A DNA stretch of 64,000 nucleotides from assembly GCF_024508335.1 (NCBI RefSeq), contig NZ_CP101988.1, positions 868,001-932,000 on the forward strand, in the 5' to 3' direction. A model generated the notes under the pieces. The model was not told the origin of the DNA, searched no databases, and saw only the letters and a list, made by a program, of their open reading frames with translations. The translations under genes were made by a program, and so were the position numbers. Source of the stretch: Cellulomonas chengniuliangii (GTDB taxonomy: Bacteria > Actinomycetota > Actinomycetes > Actinomycetales > Cellulomonadaceae). The stretch's first letter is position 1, and each line of letters begins with the position of its first letter. Of this stretch, positions 1-8,796 are shown piece by piece.

Positions 1-458
1 GCGACTGCGCCGCCGTGCCCGACCTGTTCAACCCCGGCAAGTTCTGCCCGCCCAACGCCCAGCACGCCCTGCGCGAGGCGAAGCACCTCGGCGACAACCT
101 CGCAGCCGTGCTGCGCAGCGCCGAGCCGACGCCGTACAAGCACAAGAACGTCGGCGCCGTCGCGTCGCTCGGCATGTACAAGGGCGTCGCCCAGATGTTC
201 GGCCGGATCAAGGTGCGCGGCTTCCTCGCGTGGGTGCTGCACCGCACGTACCACGTGATGGCGATGCCGACCTTCAACCGCAAGGTCCGCATCATGGCCG
301 GGTGGACCGGGTCGCTCCTGCTCCGCCGCGAGGTCGTCTCGCTCGGCTCGCTGCACGACCCGCGCGCCGAGTTCCGCGCCGCGTCTGTGCCGCCCAAGCC
401 CGTCCAGCCCGTCCTCCCCGCGGAGCCCGCGCCGGAGGCGAAGCCCGCCAGCGTCTGA
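1..458 (+). CDS. NAD(P)/FAD-dependent oxidoreductase (NDH-2 type), 3' part only
   Basis: This is the C-terminal end of a gene that starts before the window; the reading frame is open from base 3 and stops at 458. The visible 150 or so residues hold the segment PPNAQHALREAKHLGDNL, the usual end of the second Rossmann domain of type II NADH dehydrogenases, where the quinone and FAD sites meet. An amphipathic or membrane-associating stretch with FGRIKVRGFLAWVLHRTYH follows. That tail is typical of NDH-2 enzymes, which pass electrons from NADH to menaquinone without pumping protons. The last 25 residues are a Pro/Ala-rich extension. The FAD and NADH motifs lie outside the window, so the family call rests on the tail alone. 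Confidence 0.8.
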   Translation, partial: DCAAVPDLFNPGKFCPPNAQHALREAKHLGDNLAAVLRSAEPTPYKHKNVGAVASLGMYKGVAQMFGRIKVRGFLAWVLHRTYHVMAMPTFNRKVRIMAGWTGSLLLRREVVSLGSLHDPRAEFRAASVPPKPVQPVLPAEPAPEAKPASV

Positions 459-491
459 CCGGAAGCCTCCGCCTGGCAGGATGTGGGGCGC

Positions 492-565
492 GCCCCCGTA
501 GCCCAACCGGCAGAGGCAACCGGCTTAAACCCGGTCCAGTGCGGGTTCGAAACCCGCCGGGGGCA
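492..565 (+). tRNA. tRNA with UAA anticodon (Leu codon) and a short, class I variable loop
   Basis: A full cloverleaf can be folded. The acceptor stem is GCCCCCG at 492-498 with CGGGGGC at 558-564. The anticodon stem is ACCGG/CCGGT around the loop CTTAAAC at 524-530, giving anticodon TAA. The T stem is GCGGG/CCCGC around TTCGAAA. The discriminator is A565, followed by CCT, so the CCA end is not encoded. The D stem pairs GCC with GGC. The variable loop is only five bases (536-540). Ordinary leucine tRNAs have a long variable arm, so the amino acid cannot be taken for granted from the anticodon. Confidence 0.85.
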
Positions 566-638
566 CCTGCCGGACGGTCGCCGGCCCATGGTTCGCCCGC
601 CGGTGGGCGGACCGCTCCGTCGGCGGCTGGCCTCGCCC

Positions 639-1049
639 TCAGGCAGCCGGACGGGGCGGGTTGTCCTCGGGCTCGGAGCGCTTGAGCTGCTCCTCCCGAT
701 CGCGGAGCTGGGCCTCCCAGTCGCGCAGCATCTTCTCGTGCTCCGCATCGGACCGGCGGAGGCCGGCGAGGAACTCTGGGTCGTCGTCCGGGGCCACCGG
801 GCGCGGGCGCTCGTACTCGGGGAAGCCCGCGGTGGCGGTCGAGGGCCACGGAGCGCGGGATCGGGACGGGCCCTGCGGGCGGCCCGCGACCAGCCACGCG
901 ACGCCCCCGACCACCGGCACGATGATGATGAGCAGGATCCACCCCGTCTTGGACAGGTTGCGGATGCGGCCCGGGTCGGACTGCACGCAGTCGATCAGGC
1001 AGAAGACGAGGACGGCGACCTCGACCAGCACCGGCAGGAAGCGCAGCAT
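639..1049 (-). CDS. PLDc_N domain membrane protein
   Basis: The 136-residue protein starts at the ATG at 1049, with GAGGGG a few bases upstream; longer in-frame starts lack a ribosome site. Two hydrophobic helices (about residues 2-20 and 34-52) are separated by a short polar segment with IRNLSKTGWILLIIIVPVVG. This arrangement matches the phospholipase D-nuclease N-terminal (PLDc_N) family, common in actinobacteria as stand-alone small membrane proteins without any phospholipase domain. The second half is soluble, charged and probably helical (DAEHEKMLRDWEAQLRDREEQ), suggesting a short cytoplasmic coiled coil. No catalytic residues are present and the physiological role is not known. Confidence 0.75.
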   Translation of the reverse strand: MLRFLPVLVEVAVLVFCLIDCVQSDPGRIRNLSKTGWILLIIIVPVVGGVAWLVAGRPQGPSRSRAPWPSTATAGFPEYERPRPVAPDDDPEFLAGLRRSDAEHEKMLRDWEAQLRDREEQLKRSEPEDNPPRPAA

Positions 1050-1202
1050 CGTGATCCCCTCGTGGGCGACGGCCGGCTGGCCGTCGGAATCCTGCACGGC
1101 ACCCTAGGGGAGGGAGCCTCGGCCCGTCACAGGTTCGGGGACCCGACCGGCGGCGTCATCCATCTGCCCGTGGGGAAGGGCTGCCGGCGGCTGACGGCCT
1201 GG

Positions 1203-2072
1203 TCAGTCGAGGCCGACGGCCTGCTCGTCCGCCTCGATGGTGCGCGCCCAGTCCTTCTTGGCCGCGCGCCACGCCTCGTCGGTGGCGCCCAGGCGCCAGT
1301 AGCCGGAGATGGACAGGCGGGCCCGTGGCAGGCCTCGCTCGAGCCGGAGGTGGTGGCGCAGCTCCTTGACGGTGCCCGCCTCGCCGTGGACGAAGGCGTG
1401 CGGGACGCCCGCAGGCCAGGCCAGGTCTTGAACGGCCTCGACGAGCGCCAGGCCCACGACGCCGTGGCCCCGGTGCACCCAGTGCACCTGCACGCCGTCG
1501 GGGGCCGTGAGGGGGATCTCGTCGTGCGGGTCGTGCACCTCGACGAAGGCGTGCCCTCGGGCGTCGGCGGGGAGCCTCTCGAGGGCCACCGCGATCGCGG
1601 GCAGTGCGCTCGAGTCACCGATGAGCAGGTGCCAGTCGGCGTCGGCGGCGGGGGAGTAGGCGCCGCCGGGGCCCAGCACGAGGATCTCGTCGCCAGGCTG
1701 GGCGGCGTCGGCCCACGGTCCCGCCAGGCCCTCCTCGCCGTGCACCACCACGTCGATCGTGAGCTCGAGCGTCTGCGGGTCGAAGGCGCGCGCGGTGTAG
1801 CTGCGCAGCCGGGGCTGCTGGTCGGCGGGGGACGACGCGCGCACCGCGTCGAGGTCGACCCGGCCGTCGGCCGCCAGCGGCAGCTCGCCCGCAGACCCCT
1901 CGGGCAGGAACACGAGCTTGACGTACGAGTCCGCGTGCGGCGACGGGACGAAGGACGACAGGCCGACGCCGCCCAGCACCAGCCGGACCATCGCCGGCGT
2001 GAGCCGCTCGGCGCGCAGGACGGTGGCGAACAGGGCGTTCGGTCGCGGGCGGGAGGCGGGGGTGGCCGTCAT
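1203..2072 (-). CDS. siderophore-interacting protein (FAD-dependent ferric reductase family)
   Basis: The 289-residue product has the two-domain layout of the ViuB/YqjH family. An N-terminal FAD-binding beta barrel with RSYTARAFD lies near residues 90-100, and a C-terminal NAD(P)H-binding SIP domain ends in GYWRLGATDEAWRAAKKDW. These enzymes reduce ferric siderophore complexes in the cytoplasm to release iron. Only an ATG at 2072 gives the expected N-terminus (RPNALFATVLRAERLTPAMVRL). A possible -10 element (TAGTCT, minus strand, 2118-2113) lies about 40 bases upstream. There is no siderophore transporter next to it, so it appears to be a stand-alone gene, and iron control cannot be seen in the sequence. 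Confidence 0.9.
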   Translation of the reverse strand: MTATPASRPRPNALFATVLRAERLTPAMVRLVLGGVGLSSFVPSPHADSYVKLVFLPEGSAGELPLAADGRVDLDAVRASSPADQQPRLRSYTARAFDPQTLELTIDVVVHGEEGLAGPWADAAQPGDEILVLGPGGAYSPAADADWHLLIGDSSALPAIAVALERLPADARGHAFVEVHDPHDEIPLTAPDGVQVHWVHRGHGVVGLALVEAVQDLAWPAGVPHAFVHGEAGTVKELRHHLRLERGLPRARLSISGYWRLGATDEAWRAAKKDWARTIEADEQAVGLD

Positions 2073-2150
2073 GTCGTACTCGTCTCAGCAGGGGGCGGTG
2101 GTGCGCCTACAGAGACTAGGCGGGCCGGGCGCCCGGCGCCGCCCTCCGGG

Positions 2151-2849
2151 TCAACGCCCCACAAGCCCTGTCTCGTAGGCGAGGACGACGGCCTGCACCC
2201 GGTCGCGCACCTGCAGCTTGGCGAGGATCCGGCCCACGTGCGTCTTGACGGTGGCCTCCGAGAGGAACAGCCGCTCGGCGATCTCCGCGTTCGACATCCC
2301 CTCCGCGACGGTGCGCAGCACCTCGGCCTCGCGGGCGGTGAGCTGGGCGAGCCGGGGGTCGGCGGCGGCCGCCGCGCCATCGCCCGCGTGGCCGTCGGGC
2401 AACCGGTCGGAGAACATCTCCAGCATGCGGCGCGTGACCCGCGGGGAGACCACGGCGTCCCCGGTGGAGACGGCCCGGATCGCTGTGACGAGCTCGGCGG
2501 GCCGGGCGTCCTTGAGGAGGAAGCCGCTCGCGCCCGCGCGCAGCGCGGCGAACGCGTACTCGTCGAGGTCGAAGGTGGTGAGGATGAGCACCCGGGCGCC
2601 GGTGGCCGCGGCGACAACCTGCTCGGTGGCCTCGATGCCGTTCATCCCGGGCATCCGGACGTCCATCAGCACGACGTCCGGGCGCAGGACCGACGCCTGG
2701 CGCACCGCGCTGGCGCCATCGCTCGCCTCGCCGACCACCTCGATGCCGTCCTCGGCGTCCAACACCATCCGGAAGCCCATGCGCATGAGCGCCTGGTCGT
2801 CCACGAGCAGGACCCGGACGGGCCCCCCGGTCTGGTCCTCGTGCGTCAC
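2151..2849 (-). CDS. LuxR/NarL-family response regulator
   Basis: The 232-residue protein has a receiver domain (LLVDDQ at residues 14-19, phosphoacceptor D63 in LMDVRMPG, conserved K113 in FLLKD) and a C-terminal LuxR-type helix-turn-helix ([15 protein letters not shown] through [14 protein letters not shown]). Its start overlaps the stop of the upstream histidine kinase by four bases (ATGA), so the two are translationally coupled and form a two-component pair. The ABC exporter genes lie upstream in the same direction. The likely job is to adjust expression of that exporter or of the cassette itself in response to a cell-envelope signal; the signal itself is unknown. Confidence 0.93.
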   Translation of the reverse strand: MTHEDQTGGPVRVLLVDDQALMRMGFRMVLDAEDGIEVVGEASDGASAVRQASVLRPDVVLMDVRMPGMNGIEATEQVVAAATGARVLILTTFDLDEYAFAALRAGASGFLLKDARPAELVTAIRAVSTGDAVVSPRVTRRMLEMFSDRLPDGHAGDGAAAAADPRLAQLTAREAEVLRTVAEGMSNAEIAERLFLSEATVKTHVGRILAKLQVRDRVQAVVLAYETGLVGR

Positions 2850-4078
2850 GTCGTCCCCTCATCCTCTGTGGGCCCGATGGTCACGGGCTCGTCCTTGGCC
2901 GGCGCCTCCCAGGGCAGCACGGCGCGCACCCTCCAGCCAGAGGCGTGCGGCCCGGCCTCGACGGTGCCCCCGTAGATCGTCGCGCGCTCACGCATGCCGA
3001 TGACGCCGCGTCCACCGCCGCGCTCGGCCACGCGGCCGCTGCGGGGGGTCCCCGCCCCGCCGTCGTCGGCGACCTCCACCACGACGGCCTGGTCGGTGCG
3101 GGCGATCGAGACGGACACGTGGCCGGCCTGGGCGTGCCGGAGGGCGTTGGTGAGCGACTCCTGCACGATGCGGTAGACCGCGAGCTGGAGCCCGGTGTCC
3201 GCGGGGAGCTGGTCACCGGAGACGGAGAGCTGGACGTGCATGCCCGCCAGCCGGAACCGGCCCACCAGCTCGTCCAGGTCGGTCTGGCCCGGCGTGGGGC
3301 CGAACTGCGCGTCGTCCTCCCGGAGGACCCCGAGCACGCGGCGCATGTCGGCCAGCGCGGCGCGGCCCGTCTCGGACAGCTGGTCGATGGCCGCCTGGGC
3401 GCTCGTGGGGGACCGCGTGAGGGCGGCGCCGGCGCCGTCGGCGAGCGCCACCATGACGGACAGGCTGTGCGCGACGATGTCGTGCATCTCCCGGGCGATC
3501 AGCGCCCGCTCCGCCGCGCTGGCGAGCTGGGCCCGCTGCTCCGTCTCGCGGGCGATCGCGTTGGCCCGCTCGACCAGGTCGGCGACGTGCAGGCGCCGGT
3601 TGCGGGCCGAGGCGCCGACGGCGATGGCGGCCAGCCCGAGCACCATGAGGGCGCCGGTCTCCCCGGAGAACTCGGACGCCGGGGCGAAGGCCGCCACGCA
3701 CAACGCCATGGCGGCAGCCGAGAGGCCGAACGCCGTCCAGGCGACCCGGGGGGTCCGTGCGGCGGCGACGGCGTAGAGCGCGAAGGCGGCCCCGAGGTCG
3801 AACCCGGAGAGCGACGCGGTGAGGGCGAGGGCGACCGCGCCCAGCAGGGTGAGGACGCCCAGCACAGCCTCGGGATGCCGGCGTCGCAGCAGGAGCGCGG
3901 CGGCCCCGATCACGATCACCGGGGCCATCGCGGCGGCCTGGGCGCCGTCGAGCATCACGGAGTCGAGGAGGCCCGCCGCCGCGAAGCTCCCGGCGACCAG
4001 CCAGTCCACCGCCACCGGATGGCGCCAGATCCAGCGTCGGACGGGGCCCCCGTGCCGGGCGTGCTGCTCGCTGAACAC
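2846..4078 (-). CDS. two-component sensor histidine kinase (HisKA_3 type)
   Basis: Starting at the GTG at 4078, the protein has 410 residues. The N-terminal 160 residues are four or five hydrophobic segments forming a small membrane sensor without a large outer domain. The dimerisation and phosphoacceptor box [14 protein letters not shown] places the phosphorylated histidine at residue 199, and a HATPase domain with [16 protein letters not shown] closes the protein. This is the NarX/DesK-like class typical of actinobacterial ABC exporter cassettes. The frame stays open far upstream, but that extension lies inside the permease gene and does not look coding. It overlaps the regulator by four bases. 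No strong ribosome site precedes the chosen GTG, so the exact start is uncertain. Confidence 0.88.
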   Translation of the reverse strand: MFSEQHARHGGPVRRWIWRHPVAVDWLVAGSFAAAGLLDSVMLDGAQAAAMAPVIVIGAAALLLRRRHPEAVLGVLTLLGAVALALTASLSGFDLGAAFALYAVAAARTPRVAWTAFGLSAAAMALCVAAFAPASEFSGETGALMVLGLAAIAVGASARNRRLHVADLVERANAIARETEQRAQLASAAERALIAREMHDIVAHSLSVMVALADGAGAALTRSPTSAQAAIDQLSETGRAALADMRRVLGVLREDDAQFGPTPGQTDLDELVGRFRLAGMHVQLSVSGDQLPADTGLQLAVYRIVQESLTNALRHAQAGHVSVSIARTDQAVVVEVADDGGAGTPRSGRVAERGGGRGVIGMRERATIYGGTVEAGPHASGWRVRAVLPWEAPAKDEPVTIGPTEDEGTT

Positions 4079-4170
4079 GGTCGGGGCGTGGGCCCCCGCC
4101 GTGCGGCTGGGGATGTGCGAGGGCGCCGGGCCGGGCTGAGCCCGACCCGGCGCCAGGGGCGCGACGTCGC

Positions 4171-5034
4171 TCAGGCGTCCCTCCGGCGCATGAGCACGGC
4201 CGCGACCGCGAGGAGCACGACGACGTAGCCGCCGAGCAGGCCGATGCCGGCCCAGGGTGAGAGTGAGTGGTCGGAGACCATGCCCGCTCCGGCGATGCCG
4301 CCGAACGACATGATCTGCTCGCCTGCCGTCGTGGGCATGTAGGCGCCGACGCGGGGAGCCCAGGAGGCGAAGATGCCCAGGATGCTGAACACCATCGGCA
4401 CCACGAGCATGATCCCGAGCGTGGTCGTGATCGCCCCGGCGGAGTGCCGGACGATCGCGCCGATCGCGAAGGCCATCAGCGTGATCGCGGTGAGGTAGAG
4501 CGGCACGCCGAGCAGGGCGCGGACGGTCTCGTCGTTGCCGAGGTCCACGGTCACCCCCGTGCCCGACAGCAACGGCAGCGTCACCAGGTAGGACAGCGCC
4601 AGGCCGATGAACGAGACCGCCACCGTGACCATCGTCAGCACCAGGAGCTTGGCCCACAGGGCCGGCAGCCTGCGAGGCGCCGCCGCGAGGGTCGAGCGGA
4701 TCATGCCCGTCGAGTACTCGCCCGTGATGGTGAGCGCGCCCAGCACCGCGAGGGCCAGCTGCGCCGCGGTGTACCCGAACGTCAGGCCGAGCACCCCCAG
4801 CATGCTGTCCTCGTCCGTGGCGCTGACGGCGTTGGCCCGGATCCCGATGCCGAAGATCAGGCTGATGCCGACCATGCCACCGAGGGCGAACGCCAAGGTC
4901 CACCACGTCGAGCGGAGCGAGCGGAACTTGATCCACTCCGACGCGACGAGGCGCCCGAAGGTCAGGCCGCTGCGCGTGGGCCGGGGAGCGGCGGGGAGGG
5001 TGGGCGTCGCGGCGGGCAGCGTCGTCGTGCTCAT
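4171..5034 (-). CDS. ABC-2 type transporter permease
   Basis: The 287-residue protein has a short Pro/Thr-rich cytoplasmic N-terminus, the motif LVASEWIKFRSLRSTWWT that commonly opens ABC-2 permeases, and six hydrophobic segments. It should form the membrane channel for the ATPase encoded just upstream; the two genes overlap by one base (TGATG), a sign of translational coupling. Such pairs export peptides, antibiotics or lipids, and the two-component genes that follow suggest an inducible resistance or envelope-stress exporter. The substrate cannot be read from the sequence. Confidence 0.87.
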   Translation of the reverse strand: MSTTTLPAATPTLPAAPRPTRSGLTFGRLVASEWIKFRSLRSTWWTLAFALGGMVGISLIFGIGIRANAVSATDEDSMLGVLGLTFGYTAAQLALAVLGALTITGEYSTGMIRSTLAAAPRRLPALWAKLLVLTMVTVAVSFIGLALSYLVTLPLLSGTGVTVDLGNDETVRALLGVPLYLTAITLMAFAIGAIVRHSAGAITTTLGIMLVVPMVFSILGIFASWAPRVGAYMPTTAGEQIMSFGGIAGAGMVSDHSLSPWAGIGLLGGYVVVLLAVAAVLMRRRDA

Positions 5035-5993
5035 CAGTTCTCCTCAGAGGTGACGCCGGCCGACGCGCCCACCGGCGTGGGCAGCCCGGTCGAGGTCGAG
5101 TGATACTCGACGGAGTCGGCGGTCAGGGACATGTAGGCGTCCTCGAGGGACGCGGCGATCGGAGTCAGCTCGTGCAGCACGAGCTGTGCGGCGGCGGCCG
5201 TCTCGCCGATGGTCGCGGCCGTCGAGCCGGTGACCTCGAGCAGGCCGGGCTCCGAGGTGGACACCGTGATGTCCGGGCCGCGGAGCAGCTCCACCAGCTG
5301 GGTCGCGTGCGGGGTGCGCACCCGGACCGTGGTGCCGGTGGCGCGGGCGACGATGTCCTGGACGGGCGCGTCGGCGATGATGCGCCCGCGCCCGATGACG
5401 ATGATGTGGTCCGCGGTGAGCGCCATCTCGCTCATGAGGTGCGAGGACAGGAACACGGTGCGGCCCTCGGATGCCAGGAACCGGACCAGGTTGCGCACCC
5501 AGAGCACGCCCTCGGGGTCGAGCCCGTTGACGGGCTCGTCCAGGATCAGGGTGCGCGGGTCGCCGAGGAGCGCCGAGGCGATGCCCAGGCGCTGCCCCAT
5601 GCCGAGCGAGAAGCCGCCGACCCGCTTCTTGGCGACACCGGCGAGGCCGGTCATCTCGATGACGTCGCGGACCCGGGCCTTGCCGATGCCGTGGGTGGCG
5701 GCCATCGCGGCCAGGTGGCTCGCGGCGCTGCGCCCGGTGTGGACTGCCTTGGCGTCGAGCAGGGCGCCCACCTCGTGCAGCGGCTCCCGGAGCTCGGCGT
5801 AGGGGCGCCCGTTGACCGTGACGCTGCCAGCCGTCGGCCGGTCGAGGCCCACGATCATGCGCATCGTGGTCGACTTGCCTGCGCCGTTCGGGCCGAGGAA
5901 CCCGGTCACCTTGCCCGGCTGGACGGAGAAGGTGATGTCGTCGACGGCTGTCTTGGACCCGTACCTCTTGGTCAGGCCGCGTGCCTCGATCAT
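5034..5993 (-). CDS. ABC transporter ATP-binding protein (ABC-2 exporter)
   Basis: This 319-residue ATPase is the first gene of the four-gene minus-strand cassette. The nucleotide-binding domain shows Walker A (GPNGAGKST, near residue 35), the signature segment FSLGMGQRLG and Walker B (LILDEPVNGLDPEG). The signature deviates from LSGGQ in the way common for the BcrA/CcmA drug-exporter group. A C-terminal domain of about 90 residues, typical of this group, follows. It starts with ATG at 5993 and probably pairs with the ABC-2 permease encoded immediately downstream. The substrate is unknown. Confidence 0.9.
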   Translation of the reverse strand: MIEARGLTKRYGSKTAVDDITFSVQPGKVTGFLGPNGAGKSTTMRMIVGLDRPTAGSVTVNGRPYAELREPLHEVGALLDAKAVHTGRSAASHLAAMAATHGIGKARVRDVIEMTGLAGVAKKRVGGFSLGMGQRLGIASALLGDPRTLILDEPVNGLDPEGVLWVRNLVRFLASEGRTVFLSSHLMSEMALTADHIIVIGRGRIIADAPVQDIVARATGTTVRVRTPHATQLVELLRGPDITVSTSEPGLLEVTGSTAATIGETAAAAQLVLHELTPIAASLEDAYMSLTADSVEYHSTSTGLPTPVGASAGVTSEEN

Positions 5994-6198
5994 GTGACGT
6001 CCTCAAGTGCGGGGGTGTGGAAGCTGACACCGTGAACCTACGGCCGCGGGCCCCGCCGGGATAACCGTCGCGAGGCGGAGATCCGCGACGGCGGGGATAC
6101 GCCACAAGGACGACCCACCCTGAGACCATCGGCGTGCCGAGCCGCGGCGCGGACGCCGACGCGGCGCGGGAACGAACCGCGAGGTCCGTGCGTTTGCG

Positions 6199-6204
6199 TA
6201 CTGT
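6199..6204 (+). promoter_or_regulatory. possible -10 element for the BI-1 gene
   Basis: In the roughly 300-base gap between divergent genes at 5993 and 6297, the only clear promoter-like element towards the right is TACTGT followed by AGAGAG. No convincing -35 is seen. The remainder of the gap is GC-rich without reading frames that look coding. Confidence 0.35.
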
Positions 6205-6296
6205 AGAGAGGGCCAGCGGCTCTGCCGAGAGGCGGACCGGCCGTCGAACCGACCGCGCCGAGGGGTTCCCGGGGCGCCGCGACCAGGAGGAAGACA

Positions 6297-7142
6297 TTGA
6301 GCAATCCCGTCTTCAGCAACAGCGACATCTTCGGTGACCCCCGAGAGCGCGCGAAGGCACGGAAGGGCGCCGGCACGGCCACGGCGCCGTCGCCCTACGG
6401 GCAGCAGGCCGCCTATGGGAACGCCCCCGTCGACGCCGCGTCGCTGAACCAGCTGTACGAGGCCCCTGCCGCGACCACGGTGCAGACCGGCCGGATGACC
6501 TACGACGACGTGATCATGAAGACGGGCGGGCTGCTCGCCCTGCTGGTCGTCGTGGGCGCCGCGACGTGGATGATCGCGCCGGGCCTGTTCTTCGTGGGAG
6601 CCATCGTCGGCCTCGTGCTCGGCCTGGTGAACGCGTTCAAGAAGAACCCGAGCCCCGCCCTGATCGTCGCGTACACGGTGGCCGAGGGCGTGTTCCTCGG
6701 CGGCATCAGCGCGATCTACGAGTCCCGCTACGACGGCGTCGTCGGTCAGGCCGTCCTCGCGACCCTCGCCGTGTTCGGCGCCGCGCTGTTCCTGTTCCGC
6801 TCGGGCAAGGTGCGCGTCACCCCCAAGTTCACGCGGTTCCTGATCGTGGCGATGGTCGGCTACCTCGCGTACTCGCTGATCAACGTGGTGCTCATGCTGG
6901 TCGGCGTGGGCGGCGGCGAGTTCGGGCCGCTGCGCAGCGGCGCGCTGGGCATCGGCGTCGGCCTCCTCGCGGTGGGCCTGGCCTCGATGTCGCTGATCAT
7001 GGACTTCGACTCGATCAAGCGCGGCGTCGAGCAGGGCGTGCCCGCCAAGTTCGCGTGGTCCGCAGCGTTCGGCCTGATCGTGACCCTGGTGTGGCTCTAC
7101 CTCGAGCTGCTCCGCCTGCTCTCGATCCTCCGGGGCGACTGA
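6297..7142 (+). CDS. Bax inhibitor-1 / YccA-family membrane protein
   Basis: The start is the TTG at 6297, chosen because AGGAGG sits six bases upstream (6285-6290) and the N-terminus NPVFSNSDIFGDPRERAKAR is characteristic of actinobacterial BI-1 proteins. The 281-residue product has a polar 70-residue N-terminal tail followed by seven hydrophobic segments. The C-terminal segment ends with DSIKRGVEQGVPAKFAWSAA, carrying the conserved acidic residues of the BI-1 pore. Family members behave as pH-dependent calcium leak channels, but a role in bacteria is not established. It is monocistronic, followed by a strong hairpin at 7163-7190. Confidence 0.9.
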   Translation: MSNPVFSNSDIFGDPRERAKARKGAGTATAPSPYGQQAAYGNAPVDAASLNQLYEAPAATTVQTGRMTYDDVIMKTGGLLALLVVVGAATWMIAPGLFFVGAIVGLVLGLVNAFKKNPSPALIVAYTVAEGVFLGGISAIYESRYDGVVGQAVLATLAVFGAALFLFRSGKVRVTPKFTRFLIVAMVGYLAYSLINVVLMLVGVGGGEFGPLRSGALGIGVGLLAVGLASMSLIMDFDSIKRGVEQGVPAKFAWSAAFGLIVTLVWLYLELLRLLSILRGD

Positions 7143-7162
7143 CCGCCTCGCACGACGACAGG

Positions 7163-7190
7163 ACGCCCGGGCGCTGACGCGCCCGGGCGT
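7163..7190 (+). terminator. intrinsic terminator-like hairpin after the BI-1 gene
   Basis: A perfect 12-bp stem (acgcccgggcgc and its complement) surrounds the four-base loop tgac, followed by TTCGCGTTT. It lies 20 bases after the BI-1 stop codon. The T-run is poor, as is usual at this GC content. Confidence 0.7.
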
Positions 7191-7323
7191 TCGCGTTTCC
7201 GGCCCGCCGCCCCGTGCGGCTACGCCACCGGCCCGACGGGTGGGATGATCGCCCAGACGACGGCGTCCGCCCTCGCGCAGCACGTCGTCCGCACCTGTCG
7301 CCCACCACCGGAGCACCGCCACC

Positions 7324-8730
7324 GTGAAGTACGCGCAGCACATCTCCGAGCTCGTCGGGAACACCCCCCTCGTCCAGCTCACGTCCGTGACCAAGGGCTT
7401 GTCCGCGACGGTCCTCGCCAAGATCGAGTACATGAACCCTGGCGGCTCCGCGAAGGACCGCATCGCGCTGAAGATGATCGAGGCGGCCGAGGCCAGCGGC
7501 GAGCTGCAGCCCGGCGGGACGATCGTCGAGCCGACCAGCGGCAACACCGGCGTGGGCCTGGCCCTGGTGGCCCAGCGCAAGGGCTACCGCTGCGTCTTCG
7601 TGTGCCCGGACAAGGTCTCCCAGGACAAGCGCGACGTGCTCCGCGCATACGGCGCCGAGGTTGTGGTGACGCCCACCGCCGTCGCCCCGGACCACCCCGA
7701 CTCCTACTACTCGGTCTCGGACCGGCTGGTGAAGGAGATCGACGGCGCCTGGAAGCCCAACCAGTACGCGAACCTCAACGGGCCCGCCAGCCACTACGAG
7801 TCGACAGGCCCGGAGGTCTGGAACGACACCGACGGCCGGGTGACGCACTTCGTGGCCGGGGTGGGCACGGGCGGCACGATCACGGGCACCGGCCGGTACC
7901 TCAAGGACGCCTCGGCCGGTCGCGGCGAGCAGGACGGCGGCCCGGTGCGGATCGTGGGCGCCGACCCGCAGGGCTCGGTGTACTCGGGCGGCGACGGCCG
8001 GCCGTACCTGGTCGAGGGGGTCGGCGAGGACTTCTGGCCCACCGCCTATGACCCGGCCGTGCCGGACGAGATCATCGCCGTCTCCGACGCCGACTCGTTC
8101 GCCATGACGCGCCGGCTCGCCCGCGAGGAGGGCCTGCTGGTGGGCGGCTCGTGCGGCATGGCGGTGGTGGCCGCGCTGCGCCTGGCCCAGCGCCTGCAGG
8201 ACGAGGACCCGCAGGCCGCCGCCGACGCGGTGATCGTGGTGCTGCTCCCGGACAGCGGCCGCGGGTATATGTCCAAGATCTTCAACGACGCGTGGATGCG
8301 CTCGTACGGCTTCCTTCCCGCCGAGGAGGGCGCCACCGTCGCCGACGTGCTCGGCGGCAAGAGCGGCCAGATCCCCGCGCTGGTGCACACCCACCCGAAC
8401 GAGACGGTGCGCGACGCCATCGAGATCCTGCACGAGTACGGGGTGTCGCAGATGCCCGTGGTCGGCGCCGAGCCCCCGGTGATGATCGGCGAGGTGGCCG
8501 GCTCGGTGAGCGAGCGGGCGCTGCTGGACGCGGTGTTCTCCGGCGCGGCGGCGCTCTCCGACCGGGTTGACCGGCACATGTCCGAACGGCTGCCGCTGAT
8601 CGGGGCGGGGGAGTCGGTCGAGGCGGCCCGCGCGGCGCTCCAGCAGGCCGACGCGTTGATGGTCGTCGACGACGGCAACCCGGTGGGCGTGCTCACCAGG
8701 CACGACCTGCTCGGCTTCCTCACGCACTGA
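7324..8730 (+). CDS. cbs: cystathionine beta-synthase
   Basis: The 468-residue enzyme condenses homocysteine with serine, using PLP, to give cystathionine in reverse transsulfuration. The PLP lysine is K44 in GGSAKDRIALKMI. The substrate loop EPTSGNTGVGLA and the phosphate-binding glycines GVGTGGTITGTG follow. The last 120 residues hold a pair of CBS domains (from QIPALVHTHPNETVRDAIEIL onward), which often bind adenosyl ligands. Actinobacterial enzymes of this layout lack the haem domain of animal enzymes, and so does this one. It starts with GTG at 7324. It stands alone, but a cystathionine gamma-synthase gene lies 7 kb further on. Confidence 0.92.
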   Translation: MKYAQHISELVGNTPLVQLTSVTKGLSATVLAKIEYMNPGGSAKDRIALKMIEAAEASGELQPGGTIVEPTSGNTGVGLALVAQRKGYRCVFVCPDKVSQDKRDVLRAYGAEVVVTPTAVAPDHPDSYYSVSDRLVKEIDGAWKPNQYANLNGPASHYESTGPEVWNDTDGRVTHFVAGVGTGGTITGTGRYLKDASAGRGEQDGGPVRIVGADPQGSVYSGGDGRPYLVEGVGEDFWPTAYDPAVPDEIIAVSDADSFAMTRRLAREEGLLVGGSCGMAVVAALRLAQRLQDEDPQAAADAVIVVLLPDSGRGYMSKIFNDAWMRSYGFLPAEEGATVADVLGGKSGQIPALVHTHPNETVRDAIEILHEYGVSQMPVVGAEPPVMIGEVAGSVSERALLDAVFSGAAALSDRVDRHMSERLPLIGAGESVEAARAALQQADALMVVDDGNPVGVLTRHDLLGFLTH

Positions 8731-8796
8731 TCTACCGCCGAGGTATCCACCGACCCACCACGACACCGCTGTCGCCCGTATTGAAGGAGTGCTGAC

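Noticed and set aside
4079-4936. N-terminal extension of the histidine kinase to 4936
   Set aside because: It would lie within the ABC-2 permease gene in another frame and is Arg/His/Gly-rich without family likeness.
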